Shown here: positions 33,801-47,131 of the stretch, one piece after another
Numbering within the stretch: position 1 is the first letter of the stretch
Layout of the letters: every line of letters begins with the position of its first letter
Assembly (NCBI GenBank): GCA_018340375.1
Contig: JAFFJZ010000003.1
Coordinates: forward strand, 26,350,001 to 26,414,000
From: Gonatopus flavifemur
Lineage: Eukaryota; Arthropoda; Insecta; Hymenoptera; Dryinidae
DNA: 64,000 bases
Reading direction: 5' to 3'
Program-made: the position numbers and the translations under genes
The notes under the pieces: generated by a model
The model's input: only the letters and a program-made list of their open reading frames with translations
Databases searched by the model: none
Told to the model about the DNA's origin: nothing

Positions 33801-35200
33801 ATATGAGATACTGATGAAATGTTCAAATGTTTACTTGAATCCTTGGTTTTGAATATTCAACTAAATACCTGATTTCAGTACGGTTACCAGAGCATACTTT
33901 TTCTTGTATTCGTTTGATGAATAATTCATCCCTCGCCGTCGTGAATTCGAATGAAAAATAATCGACAGATGATAATCACGTGGGATTCTTCGACGTGCAT
34001 AAAAATTCTCCCAGTTTTATCTAGAAAAAAGGAAACGCGCACGCAAGTTGTGGAGATACGAACTGATTCATAACATTTTGTTGAAAATAAAAACTCGTAG
34101 TAATACGTGGTTTCGTGCTATCGAATGATGTGATTTTGTTTTTTGTACTGATAGAAAAATAGAAGACGAATCATCGCGGTGGAACACGTAATTGCTCATC
34201 GGCTGCAAACGTTCGATACAATACAGAATTATCGATTTTCAAGGGATGGAAGTGAAATGCCCTCAAGTGAATGCATCGAACGGTTGGAAATGAAACTAAT
34301 TGGCGAAGAACAATATTTTTGCTTTTAATCATTCAAATGATATGTCAATAATTCATTTTCCCCATGTTATTTTTGATTAAAATGAGAGGTTGGATGATGA
34401 TATGAATAAAAAATACATATTTGGGATTTGTATGAATCATCTGAGAATAATCTCGAATATTCCAGTATAAATCAGGGGTAAACTGATATAGTCGCAAGAA
34501 GGCGGTGAAATGAACATGGTCAAGCTTAGAGTAGAAAAATTTATAAAATAGTTTATACATAAATTTCAGTACATAATTATATATAATTTTGACAAATTTT
34601 CAACTCGCAGCTCTATTACGCAAATAGACACATAAAAGAGGTGTGCGAATCAAATTGAATCGAATTCAAATCGAAGCGAATCGCCTTGATTATAGTAATC
34701 GAATTGAACTGTAGCGCTCAAAGATTCCAAATACAACTGATGAGTATATTCGTTACATTTGGAGAAGACAGTTCCAAATAATCAAACTCTGTGAATACGT
34801 ATAAGATATTTTGCAGCTTCTATTTTCAGTAGTCTCAAGTATTTCATGAATTATCGCACTTCGGTAAAAATCATTCTTCGATTATTATTACGGAAATCTA
34901 TCGATGCATTCCCAAATCTCAGAACCTTTGGATAGGATTCTTAGTTCACTAGGAAAGTCTAGAATAGTTCGGTGCATATTGCAACTTCGAGAGTTTAGAA
35001 TTTGAGATATTGTACTCCTCAATTAAAAAAACAAGGGACGTTCTCGGAAAGCGTTATTCTACCTGCACAGATAACATTGACTATCTTCAAGAAGGGGAGG
35101 AATATTTGCGCTATATTCCCTGTCATTCTGAGAAATCGTCTTGCTCCGTTCGTGTTTTTCCAACATCACAGCTCCGTTCGTGGCGCTCCACAGTAGGGAA
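30893..35200. other. Gene-poor AT-rich stretch
   Basis: No recognisable exon, RNA gene or terminal inverted repeat. It contains a TA microsatellite at about 32065-32081. Several open frames of 60-114 codons (for example 33406-33750 minus, 32627-32923 plus) overlap on both strands and have no recognisable domain, as expected by chance. Confidence 0.4.
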
Positions 35201-35204
35201 TTAT

Positions 35205-35800
35205 GGTGCATTTACGGACAAAAATCACTCTACGACTCAATTTTTCTTTTAAAATACTTAGAACGAGTTCCATTTCAACGTATAACTGCAGCATTTTTGT
35301 AATTTCAATTCAACCTAAGAAGAATTTCAATCAACATCGGAAAAGAAAACTTGGTCAATCAGTGGATCATTGTTCCTCTAAAAATAAACACTTTTCCTTT
35401 GTTTCATTGTGATGAAGATGCAGAAAAAATATGTCGAATATAAACATCACTTCCTTGAAACCTGAATGGAATGAACGGACTTGCATACAAAGTTGATTAT
35501 TCATCACAGGAAAGATTCGAGGGAATCGTGTATAACTCATATACAATATGTCTGAAAAATGTTGAAAAATCAAGAATTTTCATTAGCAACAAGCGATGTT
35601 TGATGGTATCGAAGTTTTTTTATTGAAACTGTATCGAGTTTTCATTGAATTCAATGAATATTGAATTGTTGCGAAGAAAAATTGCGCATTGAGCACATAG
35701 GAGTAGAACTTCCGAATATTTAGAAAGGAAATGAATCAAAATCGGATGAGAATTGAGTTGCAGGCCGATTTTTGTCCACAAATGCATACAAATTTTCCAC
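35205..35800. repeat. Imperfect palindromic dispersed element (partner at 50975-51600)
   Basis: The left side GGACAAAAATCACTCTACGA and the reverse complement of the right side (GGACAAAAATCGGCCTGCAA, continuing ACTCAATTCTCATCCGATTTT) make a large imperfect inverted repeat of about 590 bp. A second copy lies at 50975-51600 with the same order of blocks when inverted: ACTTGATCAATCAGTGGATC, AAAAATCAAGAATTTTCAT and TAAATATTCGGAAGTTCTAC are shared. The peptide WTKI-LQLNSHPILI is encoded by both but in opposite orientation. This reflects DNA relatedness and does not demonstrate a gene. Confidence 0.7.
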
Positions 35801-37450
35801 TGTGCGTTCGCTTCGTTTGCAATTTGATTGACTGGCGGTGATCGCTTCGCTCGCACGTTTCCACACTACATGGTTCGAAATGAAAACTGAAACTCATAAA
35901 TTCTAGGAGAAGTTGAAAAAGTTTTGAAGAATGAGGAGAGATTTCAGTGCCGCTTAGAGGTGAAAAATTGTAGAGGAATCTAGTGAAATTTGAAATGTTG
36001 AGAACAATATCAATAAAATTTTCTGTTAAACGCAGAATATCCATGGAACGATTTTCAGAGCCTAATGCATAGTCATCGTTATCATCATGAATGAATGATT
36101 TTTCATGATTAATTCAAGTTTCATACCTTAACTGACTCAATGTATTTCTTTTCTTTTTCCAAATTTGAATACCTCTACCACTCATAAACCGATTAAACAA
36201 ACTCACTGTTTTTTTTCGCTGACAGAGAAGAATGCAAAATTCGAATATTTCGACGTTGGAATTTCCCTTTTCGGATGTCGTTGAAGTAAAATTTGAATTC
36301 GACATAGAAAGACGTGAAGTTGGAACTAGGGTTTCTCACATACAAAACGTCCGTACAGCAACCTAGCTGAAATTATCCCCCTATTCCCTTTCTTTCTCAT
36401 ACAACACGGCACATGCATACAAAATGCGAGTTGACTACCAGTACTCGTGTCAAAATACGACCTCATATATTTGAGACGGTCTACGAGAGCCAAGAAAAAG
36501 CACAGGAAGCAAGTACGTGATTTTCGCCGAGTTCTCAAGTCACTTTTCATTTTTCATTGCTCACCCGTTCGTGTGCTAGAATTTTGTTTATAATACCAAA
36601 TAAAAATTTTTTCCCTCTTTGTTCTATTGGTTTAAGATCGGAGCATAATTTAAGTGGCAGGAACAATTCCAAATTTTTATCAGAATTGAATATTGCACTT
36701 TATGTTATAACATGTATTCGTTATAAACAAATAAGTATTTCTATTACTCTGCATCACCTTTCATATGTTGATGTTTTAGATAACACAAATTTCTTGTGTG
36801 GACATCCATATCCTCTCTTCAGCTTCCATTGCATTTTAATGTGTACTTCTGAGATTCAAAAATCATTTTATATACACACTTCAGAAATTTCATCAAACTT
36901 CGTATCGAAAGGATAGAACTGTATTCTACTCCAAATCTTTACACGAACAAGGAAATCATTATTTTTGAATATTATTTACACATCGCGGAGGACAGAATGT
37001 TGATTGGATCAGGATCAAAGCGGAGAACCTTATAAAACAAGAAACGTTGTTGAGCTTGTTGAAAGAAGTCAAAGCTAGTTGAATTGCTTTGTCGTACAAG
37101 AGGTTTACATGAAGTAATGTTAATAACTCTGTTTTATCGGAGAACTACACTGGGCTCTGTCGGAAGTTCTTTTAGTTAGAGATATTTTTCCCCTCTTTAT
37201 GCTTTTATACAATTTTTGTTCTTACAACATTGAAATTTCAATATCGTAATATTGGAAAAAAGAAGAATCTAACTATCCGCTGTTTCATAACAAAGACTTT
37301 CTTCTAACCTAAAAAAAAAAGTTCAGTATCTTGTTATGACGGTAGATATCGACATACGACGAGGGCTTTCAAACTTTTCTTTCGTATAATTAAATTGTCA
37401 AAAGGAAGGAATATGATGCAATACCTGTTATTCACTCGCAGCGTTACTTT
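35801..37450. other. Gene-poor stretch
   Basis: AT-rich. The open frame 36557-36916 (plus, 119 codons) is hydrophobic but matches nothing I know and lacks flanking splice logic. No repeats were seen. Confidence 0.35.
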
Positions 37451-37842
37451 CCCTGCTAAAAATTTCCCATAGAAAACGATAAAATTTTTCCTATCGGTTT
37501 CAATGTGTATTTACGTGTATTTACGATAAAATTCCATCGATTCTTATCGTATTCCATAGGATTGAGGATATATGTATTTGATTCTATCGTGAAAAACCCA
37601 TAGAAAAAGTATTAATTATTTGGAAAAATATAACCTGTTTCCTTTCAAATAAATGGTACATCTTCCATAGGAATTTCACGATAAAACCAGATACATACCC
37701 CTTAAATCCTACAGAATACGATAAGAATCGATAGAATTACATAGTAATTCCACGATACAGCATCGGATATTCCAGTTTCAGAAACCACATTGAAGCCGAT
37801 AGGAAAAATTTAATCGTTTTCTAAGGGAAATTTTTAGCAGGG
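37451..37842. mobile_element. Foldback element with CCCTGCTAAAAATTTCCC ends
   Basis: The arm CCCTGCTAAAAATTTCCCAT starts at 37451 and is repeated inverted up to 37842. Both arms continue through AGAAAACGAT, TTTTTCCTATCGG and TCGATTCTTATCGTATTC for about 170 bp. The total is 392 bp with no coding capacity. Confidence 0.9.
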
Positions 37843-38155
37843 TGAATAAAGGTATTCAAAATTTTGCACTTCCAATTTGATTTTCAATTCAAATCATTGT
37901 GGTCGTGTTGTATCGAAAGTACTTCAGAAAAACATAAAATTGGTCATCTTGAAGTAGCGAGAAGTCATGAAAAATTGTTGGAATAACTAATATCACAGCT
38001 TGTGAAAATTGTTCAATGAAGCAAACGTTCATCGAAGTAAATGTAAACAACACTGTAGAGAATTTCTAAATGAAACTTCCATTACATGGAATGGAAACGA
38101 TTTCCCATCGTGTAATAGAACATTGTGAACAAATTTCTTTTGAAATTTCAGAAAA

Positions 38156-38260
38156 TGTGATTGTAATTTTTTACAGCCATTTTTTCCTGAATTTGAAGAA
38201 ACTTCAACTGAATTTCAAAACATATTCTGAAAATTCAGAATTTTTCTGAACATTTCTGTA
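38156..38260. repeat. Dispersed repeat shared with 39396-39530
   Basis: Both places read TTTTTACAGCCA followed by a T run, CTGAATTT, GAAACTTCAACTGAATTTC and then GAAAATTCAG. The ATTCAG/CTGAAT words recall the 10-bp array at 60.4-63.8 kb, so these may be distant fragments of the same sequence family. Confidence 0.55.
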
Positions 38261-38976
38261 ATTTTTCTGAGAAATTTGTTTACCGCGAAGAATTTATTCA
38301 CATTTCAACTACATGTTACGGGAATATACATTAACCCCAGAACTCGCACGCAAAAAAAAGCTTCAGTAAACACGCATAGGGATATTCCAGACCCTAGAAA
38401 ATTTCAAATGGTTGTAATTCATTTGAAACTAAATGAATTTGAATTCACTGTGAGTGCATTGTAAAAAATTCCTATGGGAAACTTCACATAAATGTTTGGA
38501 AGTAATTAACACATACATGCGTTAGGAATTTTCCATATTTTACCGGAAATTTACTGCAAAATGATAGTAAAAATCCCATCAAGTTTGGAATTTTCAGTTA
38601 AATTTATGGGGAATTTCATATACATGTATCGGAAATTGATTTTCCATTCCATGACCGGAATTTTTCGAATGCTGTGTATAGGAAAATTCCGATTATTTTC
38701 TACAGTGTGGTTTTTGTTCGTCAATGTGTATAGTTCGAAAATATTTGGGTTAGAAACTGTCTCTAATGAAGCAAAACATATAACACAGATCGAAACATAG
38801 TCAACATTGAAACTTAAACCAGATTCTTAGAAAAAGAAAAACACCCTAGGATCTGTCGGACTCCTGTGCGTATTCTAGGGTTCCTATGAATGAATTTTGG
38901 ATTCAATTATTGAAAATTTCATGGGGGAATGTCTTCGAAAGATGCGTGGAGTTCTAAAAGAATGTCTAACATTGAA

Positions 38977-39218
38977 CACGGAGAGAAGTATACGGTAACG
39001 GTTACTATGAAGAATAGTAATTTAGTGACAGATATTTCAAAATTGTAATAAGTGCCATGTGAAATCGAATTGAGGACGATAAACTGTTTACGTTGTCATG
39101 GAAACAATAGATTAACATTTTAATGATCACCAAATCGCGAGCCATCACTCACTTCCTATTCTAAAGTCGCAATGAGAACTAAGGCAAATGGTAATCAATC
39201 CCATATACTTTTCTCCGT
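38977..39218. mobile_element. MITE with CACGGAGARAAGTATA ends
   Basis: Left CACGGAGAGAAGTATACGG, and right end reverse-complemented TCACGGAGAAAAGTATATGG. The total is about 242 bp, non-coding. The ends resemble those of 30720-30890 and 30031-30212. Confidence 0.75.
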
Positions 39219-39571
39219 GAATAAACATTGAACACTGATTTTGTGGTGATGCAATTGTGAAATTATAACATCCTTTCACGCTCCACCAATTCTTTTTTTC
39301 AATATAAAATGGACATTGTTCGAATAATGGACCAAATTCGACCTAAAAATGACAGTTGCGGTCAGAATTGAGCCCATAAATTTTTTTTAGGATTGTAAAT
39401 GCTTTTTACAGCCACTTTTTTTCTGAATTTCCCGATAAATTTTACGGAATTCTAAGAAACTTCAACTGAATTTCGGAGCGTATTTTGAAAATTCAGTCAT
39501 GTTTCTCAGAGTCAAGTGAATTTTCACAGTGTTAAAGGAATGCTGAGACAATTATAGATTAACGAAAGCAA

Positions 39572-39728
39572 CCCTAGCAGAAATGCTCTAGTCATTGACA
39601 AGGCATGTAACGCTGAGCTAGGGGAAAACTAGAGGCCTTGCAAGTGCCTCACAAGGGCCTTTCGAGTCGTCTAGTTTTTCTCTAGTTTAGCGTTACATGC
39701 CTTGTGAATGCCTAGAGCATTTCTGTTA
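39572..39728. mobile_element. Foldback MITE, same family as 18434-18562
   Basis: The left arm CCCTAGCAGAAATGCTCTAG is matched inverted at the right (reverse complement TTTAACAGAAATGCTCTAGG). The arms share CAAGGCATGTAACGCT and AAACTAGA, and the core holds GGCCTTGCAAG and CACAAGGGCC. 157 bp. Confidence 0.85.
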
Positions 39729-42060
39729 AAGAATTCATCAATCGCCAATAATAATGTTACAGCATCGTGTTACGTTTTGATCAACATTTGACAATAAGCC
39801 TTACAAAAAGTTGTAGAGCGAGAAATTTTTATGTGGGTAATTATAACCGTTAGCATGGAGTATTGTGCACTCGTCGTATGATATTGTGACATCTGTTGAA
39901 TAGAGGAAATCGAATCCCTCTCACAGACTTATTACAATACATCTGAGAGATTCGTTTCATCTTCCACCACCTGGGGATATATATATATATATGTGTAAAG
40001 AAAATCAACAATTCCCGGTAGTGCAAGAGACAGGAGTTTTAACATATTTGAATTGAATACTAACAAAATAAGAAAGATGCGACATCTCGTTCAATATTCT
40101 ACAGGTATCGAACAAAGCACATATATGACATCATTGTTTGCGAGAAGATACAGAAAAAACGAGATGCATTTTTTATTCTGATTTATTGTTGAAATTTGTT
40201 CAATATCGAGAGCTGGTAGCACGTTCATTGAAGTGTCATTGAATACGTTCAGACTTATATTGAAATTATTAAGAATCTCGCTTATGAAAGATGAAGCTCT
40301 CTTCTTCTGCTTCTTCTCTTACTTTTCAATTTTCTCTCTTTGTTCCGTACACCCGTTTGTCTGCTTACGATTCAATAATGTTTCTTTCCATTTGATTCGA
40401 GATATCGAACATAGAAAAAGCAAAGGGACTGAACGATGTTGCGTTGAATCTTCTCGCTGAAATGTAATATCACTGAAAACAAGGGCAAAATGGCAGATTT
40501 CCTTGGATAATATGAATTCATTCATCATGAAGTTGTGTGATATCATTCCACTCCGATACGCCTCAAATACACTACTACAAGTTTCCAATGCACTTCCTGC
40601 CATTTGTTTAATAATTTTCTGTCCTCCGAGAGAAATCTTGATAAATCAAATCTTGGCGTTTGACGTTGATCTCATTTATTGTTCCTCTAGGGATGCTTTT
40701 TGTTCCTATCACATCGATTGTTGCAATGAAAGATGCGGAACTCGGTTATATATTATCCATCAAAACAATCATCTCTTGATTTCTTGAATTTTTAAAAATG
40801 ATTCGCCGCAAAATTCCTTAATATACGAAATATTGATATAGAGGGATGCTCGTTTTTCTTGAACCATGTCAACGTGGAAAATGAAACGTCGGTTGCTTCG
40901 AGGAACAATTTCTCCACGTCACAGGCTGCTCGACATTGTTCGATCGTAATCTCAGCCAACTCTAGAACGGTTCTATCCTTCTCTCGCAAACCTTGAGCTC
41001 TCTCATCTCTCCTTCCCCTGTATCTCCAGTCCTGTGCATTCGTTCTCATTTCCTCTCTGTTTTTCTATAAACTTCCACATACACCCAGTCCTCCTCGAAA
41101 GTTGCTCCAATCGTGTGGGATTCCCCTTTTCCGTTGAAAATCCTCTCGATTCGCTCCCATAACGAACCGTCCAGAAAATTTGAAGAATCTTCCCGAGAAT
41201 CGCAATCCTACGTCAATTCACGTGTACGTCGTTGTAAACGTATGTCATATGCTTGCAATTTGACGACGTACGAATCGGGAATTTCACTCGAATGAAAAAC
41301 ATCTATTCGACCGCGATGGGAATTTGTGAAATGAAAATTTCAACGTCTGTCTGGTACTGAATATTGAAATTCTTCGATGTATGATTTGTGTTAGATAACT
41401 CTCCTTCCTTTTTCTTTTTCTGCTAGAGAAAATAATAAATCTTTTCAAATACACGTAGTGAGACTCTAATAGAGGTAGGTTAGAGGAGGGGATAGTAATT
41501 CCCGTTCCCCAGGTTCTATGCTATAGCCTAGTTTCGTTCGTATAACCCTTGACTGTACGGCTATATGTGTATAGAATACACGACGAAATACACCCTGAAC
41601 AATGCCTTGTCGTCCGGTGTCACGAATAATGTCGACAACACCATTTATACTGAGGTTCCGAAGCGAGAGAGGAGAAAATGTCCAGCCATTAGTCTAGGCA
41701 ACACACGGTGGTGTCTGAACTAGAAACTGTGCCCACGGCTGGTGCTGTTACTGCTGCTGTTACTGTTACCTCCAATGCTGCTGTTCTCGTACTTTCGATA
41801 AGGTGCCCTTTGCACGGTAGGATAATATAATGACAATGTGCGGAGAGATGACACCAAAGCGCTCGTGTCATCGTATGATTTCAGCATTGAACTCGTGTAG
41901 TACCAGTTCCGTTAGATAGGGATAATATTTCGTTATCCTCTGTGGAATGAATTTATAATGCACAATGCGACTTGCGTCATGAATTCTTCACTCAAATTAT
42001 TCCTGCGATATTTGAATCGATGACAATTCATGCTTCGACGTGTGATAATTGATTCTATTG
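39729..42060. other. Gene-poor stretch
   Basis: TA microsatellite at 39977-39992. A CTG/GTTACTG-rich short tract at 41735-41775 is the only coding-like composition. No splice-flanked exon could be built around it. The minus-strand open frame 40792-41049 (Arg/Glu-rich) has no recognisable domain. Confidence 0.35.
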
Positions 42061-42063
42061 ATA

Positions 42064-42227
42064 CATATCGATACCCACGTTCTCATACGTCGTATCCCAC
42101 TTTGAGAAAATCTCTCAGGAAACGGCGCTGTCAGGTGCACAAGACGTCTATGATATCATTCATGAAAAAAAAAAAGATTCCTCAAATTTGGTGGGATACG
42201 ACGTATCAGAACGTGGGTATCGATGTG
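42064..42227. mobile_element. Foldback element with 37-bp arms
   Basis: The arm CATATCGATACCCACGTTCT (42064-42100) and its inverted copy (42191-42227) differ at about three positions across 37 bp, including CATACGTCGTATCCCAC. The loop is about 90 bp with a run of 11 A. Target duplication is unclear. Confidence 0.85.
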
Positions 42228-43906
42228 TTTTGAATCAAAACATAACATTTCAGTACCAAACAATGAATTTCATGAATTCTCATAGTTCCAACACTGCTCA
42301 TTATGAATTCATTCCAAACTGTTGTACTGTCTACGAAGAATCAATGTTTGTTTCAATTATATTTGAATTCACCACGTACGGAACACGCGGAACATTGATA
42401 ACATGTCTCACAAAACTTAATGAGATGGAAAAAAAAGCAGTAACGAATGCGGACCAATTTAATCTAACACAATAAATTATTCCATGCATTTTCAGCAGAC
42501 TCGATCATCAGCCAATATACGACGTCGATACCAGTAATTTATGGATATGCATTCTTGGTTGTAGCTATGCAGCTAAGTAGTAATCTCGATGACCGTCTCG
42601 TAATGGAGTAACGTTCTGAAATCAATGGGGTGTCAAACGACCAACCCGGGACTAATAATTGTTCGAGCTGAAGCCCCATATACAACCATCGTACTATAAT
42701 CCCTCTAATCAATGGCAATGGTCTTTTATAGGATGTAATTTGAATATCAGAATCGCTGCGATATATATCAGAGATTCTATAACTTTGATAAATACAGAAA
42801 AATTTTCACGTAATATTGAAATTGTTTGTTCTCACGTTTACGAAACGAATATTTAATACTTTTCAAATATAAAGTATGATACTGAAGAAAACCTCTTATT
42901 CGCGTGAAATATCCACGAATTTATCACAAACAGAATTTCAATTCCCATTTTTCTCATCGTCTCTCATGATCTTTCACATATATTGTTATTTTGTATTTAC
43001 AAGAATACGTTAGCTAAACGTGAGATTCTGCAGATGCAGTTTGTGTATTCTAAATGTACCGGACAGCCTGCAACGTTCATAGATATATACGTATCATTCT
43101 GGGTCATGCTAAGAGCCGTGGAAACGTTATTTTTCAGAACATCCGAGTAATGGAGAGCTCTATTTTAAGCATTAATTGTATTTGATATTGTTTAATACGT
43201 AAGAAACTCGTATATTAAATAAAACATATTCAAAAGTAGATTTATTTCTGAATGTTTGAAATTTGTCATAATATTCCGCAATATTTGTTTGTTGTATCAA
43301 TGAATGAGATTATTTTGAGAAATTAAATTTAATGAATTGTTCTATTAAATCCATAGGTGTGAAAATTGACCTCGGATGATGAAATTTATACGTATGTACG
43401 CGCGTTTGGTATCCTTTAAAAATCTGGGATGGTTCTACCACAATACAATACGGTCAATTTCTATTTGTTCGTTTGTCGTTGTGATCCAACATTCGCTTTC
43501 CATGTCATATGAGTTTTCCAACAAACGTTATATGTAATTCGATTGTTTCTGTGGTGGCGATTGTGGTTAGATTTCATATGACGGATATAATACAAATGTT
43601 ATGATGAACTTCAGAATCGATCGATATTCACGGATCAATTTATACATTCCATTATTTTTTATCATAAAAAAAGAACTCCTGTTAAATTGATGAACATTTG
43701 TTATTCCGGCCAGAACTTGCCTTATCCGAACATATTTTGATCACAATTTTTATTCTAACACTTTCAATACATTTTTCTTCCTGTTTGATTACATTGGTCA
43801 ACAGCCATTTTGGTGTCTGGGGTTTGAGAACTGATTCGGAGTAGTTTTAGGGCACTGAACACGAAAAGAACATCAAATTTGTTGGATCAGCCATTCATCA
43901 ATTATA
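42228..43906. other. Gene-poor stretch
   Basis: AT-rich, with no recognisable gene, repeat or RNA feature. Open frames are below 100 codons and without similarity. Confidence 0.35.
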
Positions 43907-44168
43907 CACTGAGGGGAACAATTTTCGAGAATAATGAAATATTTAGTTGAATGGGTACCATGAAATACTTGATTGATTTGAATAAACTTTCATTGACTCA
44001 ATTAAATAACTGTTCTAATTGATAAAATATTTCATATCATATCGAATATTCGTTTGATTGGACAAATATTTAATCGAGTCAATGAAAGTTTATTCAAATC
44101 AATTGAGTATTATATGACGACTATTCAACTAAATATTTGATTCTTCCCGGAAATTTTTGCTCTCAGTG
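43907..44168. mobile_element. CACTGA-ended foldback MITE flanked by TA
   Basis: Left CACTGAGGGGAACAATTTTC and right, reverse-complemented, CACTGAGAGCAAAAATTTCC. Both arms carry AAATATTTAGTTGAAT. An inner pair TTGATTTGAATAAACTTTCA and its inverse forms a second stem. TA flanks at 43905-43906 and 44169-44170. It belongs with the other CACTG-ended MITEs at 10553 and 61268. Confidence 0.88.
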
Positions 44169-45360
44169 TATAGATTATATATGCAAATTGGGTATGAAAG
44201 ATGGGAGAGAGTGAACTGATCCAAGAATTCTGATATTCGTTTCGCATTCAACACACCACAAGCACTCCGAATCAGTTACCAGAACTCGGGTATCAGAGAA
44301 AAAATTTTTTTTGTCGACCTGTGTTGTCAGTCAGGATACACATTTCTACCGTGTCTGACTGTACACAGACTTTTCTACTTAATCAATACTATTTCACCCT
44401 ACCAATTCGTTTATACGTGAGATTGAGAGAAGTTTTGTATCATTTTCAAATCATATTAGAAAATCAGTCTAATGGAAGATTAACGCGTATTTCGTCGTGT
44501 CTGACAACGCACATACGTTTTCTACTTGTCCGTACTAAACTCTACGTTCTGATTACAAATCGCGTGTATCTGTTCAGGTGTTCTGTATTCAAACCATCAT
44601 CAATCTACAGTCTTAAATGAATGTGGAATGAAAAGCAAATGATGCACGCAGAAAAATTCTAATAGTTGCAGTAACAATTCGTGCATCAACTATTCAAGTT
44701 CAGTATTTACAACTATCAAATCTTGATTATACATGTGGAAATGTGGAATGTCCATTTGATAAATTCAACCACAGAAGTTTTCATATATCTCTGAATGATT
44801 TAGGTTCATGCTCTATCAAATGAGAAAACAGAATAATAAAAAAAGTCATTCCTATGAATTTATCACGGAATAAGTTGAGTCAACTTCGAGTGATCATGAC
44901 ATTTCTAAAACACATCTGAGATGATTATTTTCAGAAAAGCGTGAAGTATTATTGGAGAATAGGATTTTTTTGAATAATTGCTCATTATTTTTGCAGATTA
45001 TAGCCTCACAACTTAACTATAGCTTCCGTTAACAACGTTGTTGCAAAAAACAATCCAGTTTCTTTCTGACCAATAATACGAATCATCGATGTTAGGTAAT
45101 GGTTGTAATTCCAAATCCTCAATAAATTATTGAATTACCGACCCTATTACCTTCTCGAGAAATTATCGTAATATTCAAAAATGGAAATGCATTTTGAAGG
45201 ATATGTCTTTCCTATGGGAAAGTTGAAACAAATAAATTTATTGATAAATGGATTTATTAAAAATAAAAAAACAATAATGAACTTGATAGAAGAATCGTTT
45301 ACAAAGAGTGGTGATCTTAAAACTACACGTAAATCTTAAATCCTGCATCTGAATATCTAA
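44169..45360. other. Gene-poor stretch
   Basis: An open frame of 99 codons at 44321-44620 has no recognisable domain. No repeats were seen. Confidence 0.3.
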
Positions 45361-46470
45361 TCGAAGGACCCTAATCGCGGGTACAGTAGAACAGCCTATA
45401 GCGGCTTGAGATATAACGGAAAGTGGTCGCTGATCAATAGGACGGTTTACTCGGTACCCCTGAGGGTAATAGACAAAGATAAAAGTACAATCATAAATGA
45501 AAATAACTATCGTGACGGTGTGTTCTTTATGATCATTGGGATTGGTTGCTAAACTAGGGTATAACGGATGGCCCTATCATAAGAAGCAATCAACGGTGTA
45601 TTAACGGAATACCATTTGATGAGTATTATTTCAACGAGAATGGGCAATTCTTTTGATACGCGAGGGTTATTTGTGAACCCAAGGAATAGTTAAGTAAATT
45701 TTATGGGTCCGTGACAGTCATTGGCTGCCTATCCAAGTTATTTTTCCCCAATACTCCGAAAGGTTCGCTCGTTCCGCCCCTCCCCCCACCAGTTTTGAAT
45801 CTTCGGAAGGTTCACCCATTCCGCCACTTTCCCTACTCAACCCTCCATAGGATGGGATGGTTCACCCTGTCCAGACCCTGTGGTCCTAGCTGTATGCCAA
45901 TAGCCGTGACAACAGCTGGTGTGGAGGTATAGGAGCCTACCGAAGTAGCTGATCCAAGTGATCTGGATCACTTTCCAACCAATCAAAATGCTTGAAAAGT
46001 GATCCGGATCATTTGGATGAGCTACCTCGGAAGGCTCCATAGTCGATAAAACGACTGTTCTGCCAGAAGAATCAATTCTGGACCTGTGTTGCCAGAAACC
46101 AAGGAACTAAGGAAGTAGAGCCCTGAGACCACAATACATTGGTCATTCCGATCAACGGAAGTATTTGATTGGATGTCAGCCATTGGATTTCTTCGACCTC
46201 TTCTAGGCATTCTCACCTCATGCTCCTGTGCACGCAAAGAGACTTTACCTCTTCCAGGCACCCTGATCTATACCCGGCTTGTGTTACTTTCTACTGAGCG
46301 CGAGACCGCTGCCGCGGCGCTCCGCACGGGAAAGAGTAGCAACTACCCTTTTGGGGCAGACTCACACGTACCGCTGCCTTGAGGCAGGGTTCGGTCGCGC
46401 TCACGGTAAGTCTCTCTCTTTTCATTAGGGTCGACCAATCACAGCGGTCTAATGCTTTGTAAGCGGTTTG
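45361..46470. other. GC-richer segment of unknown nature containing a foldback
   Basis: Base composition is visibly richer in G and C than the surroundings. A hairpin at 45932-46038 has arms GGAGCCTACCGAAGTAGCTG and, inverted, GGAGCCTTCCGAGGTAGCTC, each ending in GATCACTTT. At 46340-46410, a short stem-like CCGCTGCCTTGAGGCAGGG precedes GTTCGGTCGCGCTCACG and a donor-like GTAAGT. A tRNA-type B box is only loosely approximated. It might be an old retroelement or an exon, and I cannot assign it. Confidence 0.4.
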
Positions 46471-47131
46471 AGGGGTAATATCACTTTGTGGACGGAAAAA
46501 TTGACGTTGTTTCCGAAGTGTTGGCATGAAGTCAAAAAAAATTATAAATGTATGGGGTTCTTTTGCATATGAAAGTACTAGTCTTTGGGTACAAAAAAAC
46601 ACTTTTTACTCGTGTTTTTGGATCCAAAAAGGCGGCATGGTAGTGAGGTGAAAAAAACATTTTTTTTTCTCATGGTTAAAACGGGCGTACCGCTACAGAT
46701 CATAATTTTTAATCTAGAACAAAAAATACAAAAGTTCCTTAAAATATAGCTCAAAATTCAGCTATCTACCTAGCATTTTTTCGAAAAACAAATTTTGAAG
46801 AAAATGGCGTCGATTTGCGATGCTTTTTTCGATTTTTTCGGAAAAAGTCGTCAGAAAATCGACTACAAAATCGGTAAAAAAGCTGATATCGAAAAACTCC
46901 TACGTAGATAGCTAGATTTTGAGCTATATTTTAAGGAACTTTTTTATTTTTTGTTCTAGATTGAAAATTGTGATCTGTAGCGGTACGCCCGTTTTAACCA
47001 TGAGAAAAAAAAATGTTATTTTGACCTCACTCATATGCAAAATACCCCATACATTTTTAATCTTTTTTGACTTCATGGCTACACTTTGAAAATAACGTCA
47101 ATTTTTCCGTCCACAAAATGATATCACCCCT
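46471..47131. mobile_element. Full-length inverted-repeat element, arms about 300 bp
   Basis: AGGGGTAATATCACTTTGTG at the left, and the reverse complement of the right end reads AAGGGGTGATATCATTTTGT. Both arms continue with GGACGGAAAAATTGACGTT, AACGGGCGTACCGCTACAG, ATCTAGAACAAAAAAT and CCTTAAAATATAGCTCAAAA. The element is nearly all arm, with a spacer of under 100 bp. The left arm carries about 70 bp more, near 46570-46650. No coding capacity. Target duplication not found. Confidence 0.92.

Noticed and set aside
46375..46410. Possible tRNA or tRNA-derived SINE (GGGTTCGGTCGCGC)
   Set aside because: The B-box match is poor and no A box, cloverleaf or acceptor stem could be built around it.
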